Origin: CAZAQV01 sp964487255
GTDB lineage: Bacteria > Myxococcota_A > Polyangia > Polyangiales > CAZAQV01
Reading direction: 5' to 3'
NCBI GenBank assembly: GCA_964487255.1
Contig: CAZAQV010000001.1
Span: 186,001-250,000 of the forward strand
DNA: 64,000 bases
Part shown: positions 24,897 to 33,696 of the stretch, piece by piece
Position numbering within the stretch: position 1 is the stretch's first letter
Layout of the letters: each line of letters opens with the position of its first letter
Translations under genes and position numbers: made by a program
Notes under the pieces: generated by a model
Seen by the model: the letters and a program-made list of their open reading frames with translations, nothing else
Told to the model about the DNA's origin: nothing
The model's database searches: none

Positions 24897-26597
24897 ATGC
24901 CCGCGAAGCATTTGGTGATCGGTTGGGATGGTGCCGACCTCGATGTGATCGAAGAGCTTGGCGAGGCTGCGCTGCCCAACCTCTTTGCGCTGATGAGGCG
25001 TGGCTCTTTCGGTGCACCGCAGAGTGTTCAGCCACCGGCGACGCTACCGAACTGGACGAGCTTTTTGACGGGTGTGAACCCCGGCCGACACGGAGTTTTC
25101 GACTTCACGTCGCGGGAAGGCTATCGGGTGTCCTTCACAGGCGGCACGGTTCGCGAGGTACCAACTTGGCTCCGTGCCTTGGACCGCCGTGGCGCCAAAG
25201 TCGCCTGCCTCTCGTTTCCCGCGACATGGCCGCCCGAACGACTTGAACGCGGTCTCTTCATGAGCGGCTGGGACTCACCCGTGTCCTTTCGCACCGACAA
25301 GAGTTTCGTCTGGCCCGAACATTGGTACGCACAGATCGAAGCGCGATTCGGGACTCCCACGTTCGACGACGTCGATGAATTCGCCGCGGATACCCCAGGT
25401 TGGCTGACGCGGCTCGCGCCCGCGCTCAAGACCCGGATTTCGCGGAAGACTCAGCTTTGCGAGTGGCTTCTCGACGGGACCGCATGGGATGTCTTCGCGG
25501 TCTATTTTGGCGAGAGCGATACGGCCAGCCACTACCTGTGGCCCGCGCATGATGCGCACTCGCCGCGACGTCCGGACAGTTGGGCGCGAAGATGCCCCTT
25601 TCAACCCGGAACACAAAGTCCATTGGCTGAGGTGTATCGTGCGCTGGATCAAAGCCTGGGCGTGCTCACGCAAAGCGCCGGCGAAGACGTCAACATCACA
25701 CTCATCAGTGACCATGGCTCGGGTGGGGCGTCCGACAAGGTCGTCTACCTCAACCGCGCGCTGGAGCAGGCTGGGTTGCTCCGTTTTCGTTCGGTCGGCC
25801 TCTCAGGAGCAGGGTCAAACCTCAAGAAACTCGCGTTCCGGCTGCCTCCGTCCCTGCGCCAACGGCTCTTCTCACTAGCGGGCCGTGCAGCTCCGAGCTG
25901 GCTGGAGTCGCATGCGCGCTTTTCATCGATCGATATGCGTCACACGCAAGTCTTCAGTGACGAACTCAACTACTTCCCGGCTCTGCACTTGAACTTGCTG
26001 GGTCGCGAACCCATGGGCCAAGTGAGCCCCAATGATCGTAACGCGATCTTCTCGCGCTTGCACGCAGCGCTTCTGGCGCTTCGCGATCCGTGGAGCGGCG
26101 AACCGATCGTGAAGCAAATCGTTCCTCGCGAAGAGCTTTTTGCCGGGCCCTATTGTGACCGGGCGCCTGACTACGTACTCGAACTCAATCTCGATCGCCA
26201 AAGCGGTCAATCTTACAGCTACAACCTGATGCCCTCTGGGGGCCCTGGGCCGGTCGTACGGCGACTCGACTTACACGAACGCCTTGGAAAGAAGGGTCGA
26301 AGTCTGCCCGGGGCACATCGTTCCCACGGCTTTTGGTGCGCCGCGGGTCCAACATACAGCGCAGCGGGACGACAATCGCTTCACATCCTCGACGCGGGCG
26401 CGACGCTACTCGCCACGCTCGATCCTCAGTTGGCGCGCTGCGCGGACGGACAGGTTCTCGCTCAGTGTCTCGCCCATTCGCACGACGCGACTTCCCCTGC
26501 ACGAAAAGCAACGCACCCCGACAGACAGGAAACGAAACTTGTTGGGGACGCACGCGTGATCGCAGAACGCATGCGCGCGCTCGGCTACATCGACTAA
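24897..26597 (+). CDS. Alkaline phosphatase superfamily phosphodiesterase
   Basis: 566 aa, no signal peptide. IGWDGADLDVIEEL holds the first metal-binding Asp; LPNWTSFLTGVNPGRHG has the Thr nucleophile (TLPNWTSF) and HG; ESDTASHYLW and ISDHGSGG supply the later metal ligands; a final His lies in PGAHRSHGFW. This is the type I phosphodiesterase/nucleotide pyrophosphatase pattern. The C-terminus, ERMRALGYID, is characteristic of the family. Its 3' end (26568-26595) is duplicated at 27719-27746 on the far side of the next gene. Convergent 4-bp overlap with that gene. Confidence 0.9.
   Translation: MPAKHLVIGWDGADLDVIEELGEAALPNLFALMRRGSFGAPQSVQPPATLPNWTSFLTGVNPGRHGVFDFTSREGYRVSFTGGTVREVPTWLRALDRRGAKVACLSFPATWPPERLERGLFMSGWDSPVSFRTDKSFVWPEHWYAQIEARFGTPTFDDVDEFAADTPGWLTRLAPALKTRISRKTQLCEWLLDGTAWDVFAVYFGESDTASHYLWPAHDAHSPRRPDSWARRCPFQPGTQSPLAEVYRALDQSLGVLTQSAGEDVNITLISDHGSGGASDKVVYLNRALEQAGLLRFRSVGLSGAGSNLKKLAFRLPPSLRQRLFSLAGRAAPSWLESHARFSSIDMRHTQVFSDELNYFPALHLNLLGREPMGQVSPNDRNAIFSRLHAALLALRDPWSGEPIVKQIVPREELFAGPYCDRAPDYVLELNLDRQSGQSYSYNLMPSGGPGPVVRRLDLHERLGKKGRSLPGAHRSHGFWCAAGPTYSAAGRQSLHILDAGATLLATLDPQLARCADGQVLAQCLAHSHDATSPARKATHPDRQETKLVGDARVIAERMRALGYID
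26568..26595 (+). repeat. 3'-end duplication, copy 1 (inside the phosphodiesterase gene)
   Basis: 28 bp, CGCATGCGCGCGCTCGGC-T-ACATCGACT, encoding RMRALGYID just before the TAA. It matches 27719-27746 with one mismatch (T to C). Together they bracket the methyltransferase gene. Confidence 0.7.
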
Positions 26598-27655
26598 TCG
26601 ACCTTGCAGCAAAAGAGGGTGTGCGAGAGCCCGAGGCCGTCGTGTTCGCTCTCGACGCTCAGACCGCTAGCTTCGAACAGGCGGATGAAGTCTCTGGCGC
26701 TGTACATGCGACTGTTGCCGTTGGCGAGCGAAGCGAAGTAAGGAGAGGTCATGATCACGCAGTAGGCGGCGGTCTCGAAGCGCTGACGATCCCAACACGT
26801 GTCTAGGATGTAGAGCCTGCCCTCGGGACCAACCGCCGCCTTAGCCCGATGGAGGATCGAGAGCACCTCGGCTTCGGAGAAGCAGCACAGAAACTGGCTC
26901 ATCCAGACCGCATCAAAGCCTGTGGGCAAAGGCAAAGCGGAATCGAGCAGATCCGCCTCGTGGCCGCGGATGCGCCCCTCAAGGCCGAGCTCCTTCGCAG
27001 TGGCGAGGGCTTCCTTGAGCTGCCCAGGCAAGTCAGCGATGGTAATCTGGATCGCGGGATCCTGCTCGCAACAGTAGCGTGACCAATTACCGGTGTTACC
27101 GCCGATGTCGAGCATGCGTTTGACGCCGCGTTCTTGAATGACGCGCAGTGCCTCGGGGAAAGCACCATCTGAGTAGAAGTGGTCGAATCCAAACCAGCTC
27201 TTCCGCACCGGTTCGGGCAGCTCGGCCAGCGCCTGATAGATGGTGGTCCAGTTGCCGAAGACCTCCAGCCCAGCAGGTTTGCCTTCGTCGAGCGCCCGTT
27301 CGAGGCGGAAGATGCCCTCGTAACAGACATCGTGAGTGAAATCCATGTTCACCCGCGTCATCTTATCGGTCAGCACGTAGTACCCGACCTTGGTCAACTT
27401 GAAGCGCTCATCGACCAAGTAGGCGAGCTCGGAGGCGATGGCGCCTTCGAGCAGCACCGTCACTGCATAGTCGTCGCGTTCGATCGCCTCGGCAACCTCG
27501 CCGTGCGTGAGGCCGGCTTCACCGGCATCCATCAGCGCCTGTAGCAGGCCCCAGTCACGGCAGATCCGGGCAACTTGGAATGCGACCGGGGCGAAGGCCA
27601 ACTTCTGAGCTTCGTATTGGGCGTCGTAAGCGCTGCGTTTGTCTCTGTCGAACAT
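26594..27655 (-). CDS. O-methyltransferase with dimerisation domain
   Basis: 353 aa. N-terminal winged-helix dimerisation region (FQVARICRDWGLLQALMDAG...GEVAEAIERDDYAVTVLLEGA), then a SAM domain: RMLDIGGNTGNWSRYCCEQDP, ITIADLPGQLKEA, and DAVWMSQFLCCFSEAEVLSILHRAKAAVGPEG. This is the Methyltransf_2 type used on small aromatic or polyketide hydroxyls. ATG 27655 is preferred over TTG 27667. Its stop overlaps the convergent phosphodiesterase stop. It lies between two copies of that gene's 3' end, so it may be a small acquired cassette. Confidence 0.85.
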   Translation of the reverse strand: MFDRDKRSAYDAQYEAQKLAFAPVAFQVARICRDWGLLQALMDAGEAGLTHGEVAEAIERDDYAVTVLLEGAIASELAYLVDERFKLTKVGYYVLTDKMTRVNMDFTHDVCYEGIFRLERALDEGKPAGLEVFGNWTTIYQALAELPEPVRKSWFGFDHFYSDGAFPEALRVIQERGVKRMLDIGGNTGNWSRYCCEQDPAIQITIADLPGQLKEALATAKELGLEGRIRGHEADLLDSALPLPTGFDAVWMSQFLCCFSEAEVLSILHRAKAAVGPEGRLYILDTCWDRQRFETAAYCVIMTSPYFASLANGNSRMYSARDFIRLFEASGLSVESEHDGLGLSHTLFCCKVD

Positions 27656-27718
27656 AGGGTGTCGCAAAGCGGCACTATGTCAGATCGAAGAGTGGTTGCC
27701 CAATCCAAGGGCTCGGCG

Positions 27719-27746
27719 CGCATGCGCGCGCTCGGCCACATCGACT
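27719..27746 (+). repeat. 3'-end duplication, copy 2 (orphan phosphodiesterase 3' end)
   Basis: CGCATGCGCGCGCTCGGC-C-ACATCGACT continues in frame as RMRALGHID then SRRVSTNAR and a stop at 27773-27775. The sequence before it does not match the phosphodiesterase. It looks like a displaced original gene end. Confidence 0.6.
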
Positions 27747-27761
27747 CACGCAGGGTCTCGA

Positions 27762-28923
27762 CTAACGCACGCTAACCTGACCGCATGAGAACGTCTTGTT
27801 CTTGTTGGTGGTGAGCATGACCGCGCCCGACTTGGTCCCAACGCTAACCTTGGCCGTCAGCATGTTGTCGCGCTTCGAGAAAAGCGGAACCGACTTGCCG
27901 CCAATCTTTACGGTCTTGATGGCTGCAAGGCCCTGGCCTTGAAGCGTCAGATAGCCCCCGGTCGAGAGGCGCGTTGCTTTGATGTTGCACTTGATGCCTT
28001 CGGGTGCCGTGGCGGTTGCGGTGCCTGAATGCGTGGTGCTCGCACGAACGGTTGTCTTGGCGGTCACGGGAGCTCTGAGGGTCGGTTGAGCATGCGTGGG
28101 CGCTTTGACCGCCGGTGCGGTACTCGTGGTTGGAGCTTTGAGGGTCGGTTGCGCATGCGTGGGCGCTTTGACCGCCGGTGCGGTACTCGTGGTTGGAGCT
28201 TTGAGGGNNNNNNNNNNNNNNNNNNNNNNNNNNNNNNNNNNNNNNNNNNNNNNNNNNNNNNNNNNNNNNNNNNNNNNNNNNNNNNNNNNNNNNNNNNNNN
28301 NNNNNNNTCGGTTGCGCATGCGTGGGCGCTTTGACCGTCGTGCGGCCAGAGGTCGACGTGGTGGTATCCGTGCTCGCGTTGCCGGATACGCGAACGTTGC
28401 CCGATGCTCGCACGCTTGGCGGCCTCACCGGCGTCACGTTAACCTGGACGCGCCGAGTCGTTGCTGGGCGCGTGGACACCGACCCGCGAGCTTCGACGTT
28501 GTGCGTGGGCGCGGGTGTCGTCGCGACGTAGACCTCGGCAGGGCGGGCACTTGGAGCACGCCAGTAGCCTCGATGATAGACGTAACTCCCATCGACTCGC
28601 ATTTCTGCGACAGGCTTTACCCAAACGTAGCCCCGCCGCTCCGGCACAACCCAACGACCGTCGACCCAGACCCATCGATCCTGCCAAGACCAATGCCCCT
28701 CTACCCAAACCGCACCCGCGCTCGGCTGCGGAGGTTTTGCCTTTGCCACCCGAACCTTGGGAGGTTGCTTCGTCACCACAACATGAGCAGGTTGATAGCG
28801 AAACGTAGCCTGGGCGCGGTAGTGCGCACGGCCGCGTGTGTGAACGACACAGCCGGATAGCATGAGCCCGATTGCGCCGAGCAAGGCAACGTTGCGAAAG
28901 GTAGAGATAGTCTTTGGGGGCAT
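27762..28923 (-). CDS. Lipoprotein with WxxGxW repeats and a 21-residue Thr/Ala/Pro repeat domain (spans a gap)
   Basis: Starts MPPKTISTFRNVALLGAIGLML with lipobox SGC. Next are YXWXXGXW-type repeats (VWVEGHWSWQDRWVWVDGRW, SYVYHRGYWRAPSAR), then Thr/Ser/Val-rich sequence and 21-residue repeats (APTHAQPTLKAPTTSTAPAVK) broken by 100 N. After the gap come APTHAQP repeats and a compact C-terminal domain (IKCNIKATRLSTGGYLTLQG...SCGQVSVR) with two cysteines. The frame changes across the gap only because its true length is unknown; I read one gene. Probable outer-membrane surface protein. RBS GGAGAA 9-14 nt before ATG 28923. Confidence 0.75.
28081..28207 (-). repeat. 63-bp in-frame tandem repeat next to the gap
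   Basis: Units start at 28081 and 28144 (GTCGGTTG.GCATGCGTGGG...), 63 bp each, differing mainly at one base near the start. They encode 21-residue Thr/Ala/Pro units and continue into the N gap and out of it at 28308. Confidence 0.9.
28208..28307. other. 100-N assembly gap inside a coding tandem repeat
   Basis: Exactly 100 N. The repeat flanks both sides, so an unknown number of 63-bp units is missing and the reading frame across it is not informative. Confidence 0.98.
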
Positions 28924-28998
28924 GTTGATTCGTTCTCCCGTTGGAGCCGACGGTACCATGGCTCGTTTCGCTTTCGACGACGGGCGGCTTACGTTTGT

Positions 28999-29763
28999 TC
29001 ACACACCCGCACGAACCCGCAGCAAATGGTCGAGATCTTGCAGCTTTTCTCGAGAAACCCGGGCGGCCTCCGTGTGCGACATCGGCAAGTCAACAAGCCG
29101 CTCAAACGCAACGTCGACACGCGTCGTCTCTTGGGCGGCGACGGTCCGCAAGTGCTCGAGGAGCGATTGCCCGTTGCGGCCCCAACCAAAGCTTGCGGGA
29201 TAGCAAAGGGCGGCGATCCAAACGTCCACGTCGAGGCCCGCTCTTGCGCGAAACGCGCCCGAGCGGAACGCAGTGATCGTCGAACTGCTCTTCGTCGTTC
29301 CTTCGGGAAACACGGCAAGCGAATCTCCCGCGGCAAGAACCGCACGCATTTGCTCTACCGCTTGTAGCGCGCTCTTTCGATTGCCACGCTCCACGAAGAG
29401 CGTGCGCGCGCGCTTCGCCGCAGTCCCCACGATCGGCCAATGCTCGACATCCGCGCGACTCAAAAAGCGCAGATCCGGCATTCGTGAAACCAGAACAGCA
29501 ATATCAAGGGGACTACGATGCGCGCACAGGAGAAGCACGCCGCGATTGTCCCGCTGCGAGGGCAGCTCGCCTGAAAGACGCACATCGAGCCCGTAAGTCT
29601 TCAAGATCTGAGCCGCCCAACTCTGATAACGACTTCGCCATACATCGTCCGGCGCGCTCGACGCGCGTGCGTAAAATTCTGCGCGCAGCAAATCAGCTGC
29701 GGTGATCACGGCAGATTGCATGACGCGCCGCGTGGCACGCCACTCACGCATGGCTCGAGACAT
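28999..29763 (-). CDS. 1-acyl-glycerol-3-phosphate acyltransferase (PlsC-like)
   Basis: 254 aa. Block I is CAHRSPLDIA (HX4D), block II-like RFLSRADVEHWPIVG, block III VFPEGTTKSSS (FPEGT) and block IV CYPASF. Membrane phospholipid acyltransferase of the same broad family as 6979-7635 but not a close copy. A basic/Arg N-terminus precedes a short hydrophobic stretch. Divergent from the yqgE gene with 66 bp between starts. Confidence 0.88.
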   Translation of the reverse strand: MSRAMREWRATRRVMQSAVITAADLLRAEFYARASSAPDDVWRSRYQSWAAQILKTYGLDVRLSGELPSQRDNRGVLLLCAHRSPLDIAVLVSRMPDLRFLSRADVEHWPIVGTAAKRARTLFVERGNRKSALQAVEQMRAVLAAGDSLAVFPEGTTKSSSTITAFRSGAFRARAGLDVDVWIAALCYPASFGWGRNGQSLLEHLRTVAAQETTRVDVAFERLVDLPMSHTEAARVSREKLQDLDHLLRVRAGV

Positions 29764-29829
29764 GGGTTCAATCTACCGATTTTTCTGGAACGGTGGCACA
29801 ATGATCTTGTGAGCATTCGAGAAGAGAGC

Positions 29830-30468
29830 ATGGACAACCCGACGATCGAATTTCGACGGCGTGCTCCCGACACTCTGCAAGCAGACGCCATCGGACCGTG
29901 CTTTCTCGTTGCGTCGCCTTCCATGCGCTCGGACGAGTTCGACCACACCGTGGTGTTGCTCGTCGACCACCGTGAAGAGGGGTCGCTTGGCTTCATCATC
30001 AACCGCACCGCAAATGTCTCGTTTGTCGACGTCATGGAACAGGTCGGCTGTGACGAGTCGGGCGAGCAGGAAGCCCGGCGCTTCAATCCGAACACGCCGG
30101 TCATGCACGGTGGGCCGGTGTCACAGGACACGGGTTGGGTCCTCTTTGATCCGGAAGGCAACCCTCGCGAACAAGAAGACGGTCTCATCGAAGTCGCGCC
30201 AGGGATCTGTGTGACGGCGAACATCAAGATTCTGCAAGACACCGCTCGCGGCGAGGGTCCGCGTCGCATGGCGATGGTGCTCGGTTACGCTGGCTGGGGC
30301 CCCGGTCAACTCGACGAAGAAATTCGCGAGGGCGCGTGGCTGATCGCCGACCTCGATCCCGAGCTCATCTTTTCGGAGAACATCGAGAAACGTTGGTCCG
30401 CTGCATTCGAGATGCTGGGCGTCGACCCAGGCCGCGTCGTGGGCGGCCACGAGTCTGCCGAAGCTTAA
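29830..30468 (+). CDS. yqgE: YqgE/AlgH family protein (UPF0301)
   Basis: 212 aa. GPCFLVASPSMRSDEFDHTVVLLVDHREEGSLGFIINRT is the family signature, followed by VMHGGPVSQDTGWVLFD and RMAMVLGYAGWGPGQLDEEIREGAW. ATG 29830 has AGAAGAGAG just upstream; GTG 29809 is an alternative. Role unclear in most bacteria. Confidence 0.95.
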   Translation: MDNPTIEFRRRAPDTLQADAIGPCFLVASPSMRSDEFDHTVVLLVDHREEGSLGFIINRTANVSFVDVMEQVGCDESGEQEARRFNPNTPVMHGGPVSQDTGWVLFDPEGNPREQEDGLIEVAPGICVTANIKILQDTARGEGPRRMAMVLGYAGWGPGQLDEEIREGAWLIADLDPELIFSENIEKRWSAAFEMLGVDPGRVVGGHESAEA

Positions 30469-30511
30469 ACCCGCGCTTGGCGCTCGCCGCCTCTAGGTCT
30501 ACAAGGGGGCG

Positions 30512-32134
30512 ATGCTTCGAGTTCGTGCGTTCTGTGTTTTGTTTGCCGTCCTATTCGCGTGTGGTGGTAACGCGGCCAAGCGTCAGAGGACTACACTTGA
30601 ACAGCCCGCAGCGACGAGCGAGGCGCCCGAGCCACCGCAGCTGGTGCTGGCAATTATTCTCGACCAGTTTGGGGAAATCGCGCTCAACTTTCACCGTGAG
30701 GCGCTCTTGGCAAACGATGGCCTGATCAAAGAGCTCCTTGAGAACGGAAAGGAAACGACGCTGATCTATCCATATGCCGGAACCTATACAGCTCCCGGGC
30801 ATGCGTCTCTTTTCACCGGCGCGCTACCGAGCGAGCACGGCATTTGGGGCAACCGTTTTTGGGACGTTACAAACCAAAAGAAGACGGCGTGGGAGAATGC
30901 CGGACAGCACGTGGTCTTCGGTTTCGAAGATCGCTACGCCAGTCCGCTGGCGATGAAGCGAAGCGCGGTCGGCTCCTGGCTCAAACAAGACAAGCCCGGC
31001 GCGAAGTTTGCCGTGATCTCACTCAAGTCGCGCGCCGCAATCGCTTCTGCAGGACACGCACAAAGCCCAGAAACGAAAGCCGACGCCGTGTTCTGGTTCG
31101 ACAAGACACACCGTCGCTTTACTTCCAGCAACTACTATTTTGAAGAACTGCCAGAGTGGACAACGGAGTGGGCCGAAGAGAACCAACCCGATCTGAGCCC
31201 ATGGACGCCGCTCGACCCGAAGGCCTTGCAAGAAGAACTGGGCGACGACCACCAGCTCGGTGAAGGTGGCTGGGGTATTGGCAGCACCTTTCCGCACGAA
31301 CCCGAGAAGGTCGAAGATGTGATGGGTGCCTTCATCACGACACCGGCATCTACGGCGTACCTACTTGGTTTTGGCAACCGGCTCATCCGTGAACTCGAGT
31401 TCGGCGAAGACGAGGTGCCGGACCTGCTCGTGGTTTCGGTTTCCGGCACGGACTATGTGGGCCACACGTTTGGCGTCCACTCATGGGAATACCGCGACAA
31501 CTTGCTGCGTGTCGACCGCATGCTGCGCGTCTTCGTGGACGGGCTACGCAAGGAAAAGCGTATCGCTATTGCGTTGAGTTCGGATCACGGCTCTGCACCC
31601 TTGCCGGAGCGGAGCGAAAGGGAAGGCAAGACGTCGTCCCGCCAAGACCACCGCTTCGCGGAGATTGCCCAAAAGCTCGTGCAAAAGAAAAGAGGCAAAG
31701 GAAAGTGGGTCGAAGCGTTCGTCAAACCCTACCTTTACCTTGGTGAAGATGGTCGCAAGCACAAAGACGCCATCGTCGCGTACCTCAAAGAAGTGATTTC
31801 CAAGCTGCCGGAAATCTACGCCGCATATGATCCTCGGGAAGTCGACAAGCTTCGTAACTCGGAAGACGCTACCGAACGCGCTGTCGCCGCAAGTATCTAC
31901 CCTGCGGAGACGGGCGACCTCTTCATCGTACCCAAGCCCCTACACTTGCTCGACGACATGTCGAGTGGCGCAGGCACTTCCCACGGGACGCCGTGGAACT
32001 ACGACGCGCTCGTACCTGTGCTACTCCTCGGTCCCGCAGTGCAGACCGCGCTTGAGCCCGAACCCGTCGGCATTGCGACCTATTCGAAGGTCTTGAGTGA
32101 GTGGCTGCGACTGGACTCCAGCCGCAACATGTAG
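30512..32134 (+). CDS. PafA-type alkaline phosphatase lipoprotein
   Basis: 540 aa. Signal MLRVRAFCVLFAVLFAC with lipobox Cys, then an alkaline phosphatase superfamily domain: AIILDQFGE (metal Asp), AGTYTAPGHASLFTGALPSEHG (Thr nucleophile), SGTDYVGHTFGVHS (Asp/His ligands), SSDHGSAPL and GTSHGTPWNYD (final His). Close to PafA-like calcium/zinc phosphatases, which are periplasmic. It follows yqgE by 43 bp. Confidence 0.9.
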   Translation: MLRVRAFCVLFAVLFACGGNAAKRQRTTLEQPAATSEAPEPPQLVLAIILDQFGEIALNFHREALLANDGLIKELLENGKETTLIYPYAGTYTAPGHASLFTGALPSEHGIWGNRFWDVTNQKKTAWENAGQHVVFGFEDRYASPLAMKRSAVGSWLKQDKPGAKFAVISLKSRAAIASAGHAQSPETKADAVFWFDKTHRRFTSSNYYFEELPEWTTEWAEENQPDLSPWTPLDPKALQEELGDDHQLGEGGWGIGSTFPHEPEKVEDVMGAFITTPASTAYLLGFGNRLIRELEFGEDEVPDLLVVSVSGTDYVGHTFGVHSWEYRDNLLRVDRMLRVFVDGLRKEKRIAIALSSDHGSAPLPERSEREGKTSSRQDHRFAEIAQKLVQKKRGKGKWVEAFVKPYLYLGEDGRKHKDAIVAYLKEVISKLPEIYAAYDPREVDKLRNSEDATERAVAASIYPAETGDLFIVPKPLHLLDDMSSGAGTSHGTPWNYDALVPVLLLGPAVQTALEPEPVGIATYSKVLSEWLRLDSSRNM

Positions 32135-32308
32135 GCCCTGAACCGCTGGAACGGGCGCTCGCCGCTCAGCGAAAGGGAGCTCTGATTGCTCCCCCCATGC
32201 CGTGCTCCCAAGGGAACGGCTCGGGCGCCCCGCTCATTCTGATTTTCAAAAAACCAAATCATCTCCCGTGTCGGAGGTGGGGCACACCTCCTGCAACTCT
32301 CGCCAAAC

Positions 32309-33682
32309 ATGTGGAACGGATTTGGTGTGGTATTCGTTTTTGGTAATTTGACGATGGTTTTCGCGTGTAGCGGCGATATCAGCGATGGCTCGCTGGATGC
32401 GACGCAAGCTGGCGTCAAGCTCAAGCATTGTGGCGATGGAGAGTGCCGCGGCCATGAGTCGTGCGACAACTGTCCAAGCGATTGCGGGATGTGTGTGGAC
32501 CCAGATGCATGGGTCGAGCCCGACCCAGAACCGGACGCATCGGTCTCAGAACCGGACGCATCGGTCTCAGAACCGGACGCATCGGTCTCAGAGCCGGATG
32601 CCTCGGTCTCAGAACCGGACGCCTCGACTGAGGAACCCAACCCGCCCGCTGTGTCGGACGGTATCTGGGTTAGCCCGGGCGTTCTCGCGTCACTGCCCAC
32701 GTCGGGAACCGCGTGGGACAACCTCTTGTCGGCCGCGAACGACCTCGACCCGAGCGGCGCGAATGTCTCCGACCAAGACTCTCACCATGACCAGTATACA
32801 TTGGCCGCAGCGTTGGTGTGTGCCCGCACAGGTGATGCGACCTTGTGCCAGCGCGCGCAGGCAGCGCTCGTCAACGCCATCGACACGGAGTCCGGAGGTC
32901 GTTGGCTCGCGGTCGGACGAAATGTCGGCGCCTACGCAATCGCCGCAGATCTTCTCAACCTGCGCGCGGACGGCGACCCGAACAGCGATGGCTCACGGGT
33001 CGAAGCCTGGTTGGCGCGCTTTCTGACGCGCACCCTCAGCCACAACAACGATAGCAGCCAGCAAATCACCCTTCGCGAATCGGCATGGGCCTCGGGTTCA
33101 AACGCTTCCGCGCAGGAGGGCTTCATCCATGTTGCGATTGCAGCCTATCTCGGGGATCAAAGCGAACTCGATTGGGCATGGGGACGGTACCGACGACACG
33201 TCTGCGACCTCGGGGCACCGGACCCCAGTGGCATCGATCTATCAAAAGGTGTTGCCTACGGCTGGGCCCACGATGACCAGAACCCCTGCGCGATCAACCC
33301 GAAGGGTACGCAGAAACAAGGGGTTCGCATCGATGGCGCGATCATCAACGACATGCGCCGCGGCGGCGAGTTTCAGGTGTACCCCGGCTACACGCAATAC
33401 CCGTGGGTGGGCCTCGAAGGTCTTGTTCCGGCGGCGGTCATCTTGCACCGCGCCGGCTATCCGGCTTTCTCGATCGCGGATACCGCGGTCAAACGCACGT
33501 ACGACTACCTTTGGTTTTTGCGCAACCACACGGGCAACGTCGATTGGTTCGACGGAATGCGAGCGTCCGAGACCACGCAACTGGTCAACGTCGCTTATGG
33601 CACCAGCTTCATCGCGACGCGCGCCGACCGCCGTGGACGCACCGTCGGGTTCACAGCCTGGTCACACGCGAACTCACTCTAA
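32309..33682 (+). CDS. Lipoprotein with polysaccharide lyase-like domain
   Basis: 457 aa. Signal ending MVFACSG, then a Cys cluster (CGDGECRGHESCDNCPSDCG), an acidic linker of five EPDASVS units, and a ~340-aa catalytic-like domain (GIWVSPGVLASLPTSGTAWDNLL to FTAWSHANSL) that resembles an alpha/alpha-barrel polysaccharide lyase, with NVGAYAIAADLLNLRADGDP and KQGVRIDGAIINDMRRGGEFQ. The substrate is unknown; the fold is inferred from motif style only. Placed after the phosphatase gene, convergent with the next beta-propeller gene. Confidence 0.7.
   Translation: MWNGFGVVFVFGNLTMVFACSGDISDGSLDATQAGVKLKHCGDGECRGHESCDNCPSDCGMCVDPDAWVEPDPEPDASVSEPDASVSEPDASVSEPDASVSEPDASTEEPNPPAVSDGIWVSPGVLASLPTSGTAWDNLLSAANDLDPSGANVSDQDSHHDQYTLAAALVCARTGDATLCQRAQAALVNAIDTESGGRWLAVGRNVGAYAIAADLLNLRADGDPNSDGSRVEAWLARFLTRTLSHNNDSSQQITLRESAWASGSNASAQEGFIHVAIAAYLGDQSELDWAWGRYRRHVCDLGAPDPSGIDLSKGVAYGWAHDDQNPCAINPKGTQKQGVRIDGAIINDMRRGGEFQVYPGYTQYPWVGLEGLVPAAVILHRAGYPAFSIADTAVKRTYDYLWFLRNHTGNVDWFDGMRASETTQLVNVAYGTSFIATRADRRGRTVGFTAWSHANSL
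32528..32632 (+). repeat. 21-bp in-frame repeat (EPDASVS units)
   Basis: Five copies of GAACCGGACGCATCGGTCT plus CA, with small changes toward the end. They encode an acidic spacer between the lipid anchor/Cys cluster and the catalytic-like domain. Confidence 0.9.
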
Positions 33683-33696
33683 ATACCTCGTCACCA

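Noticed and set aside
27762..28923. Two separate genes or a frameshift at the repetitive lipoprotein
   Set aside because: The frame change falls exactly at the N gap of unknown length, and the repeat peptide is the same on both sides.
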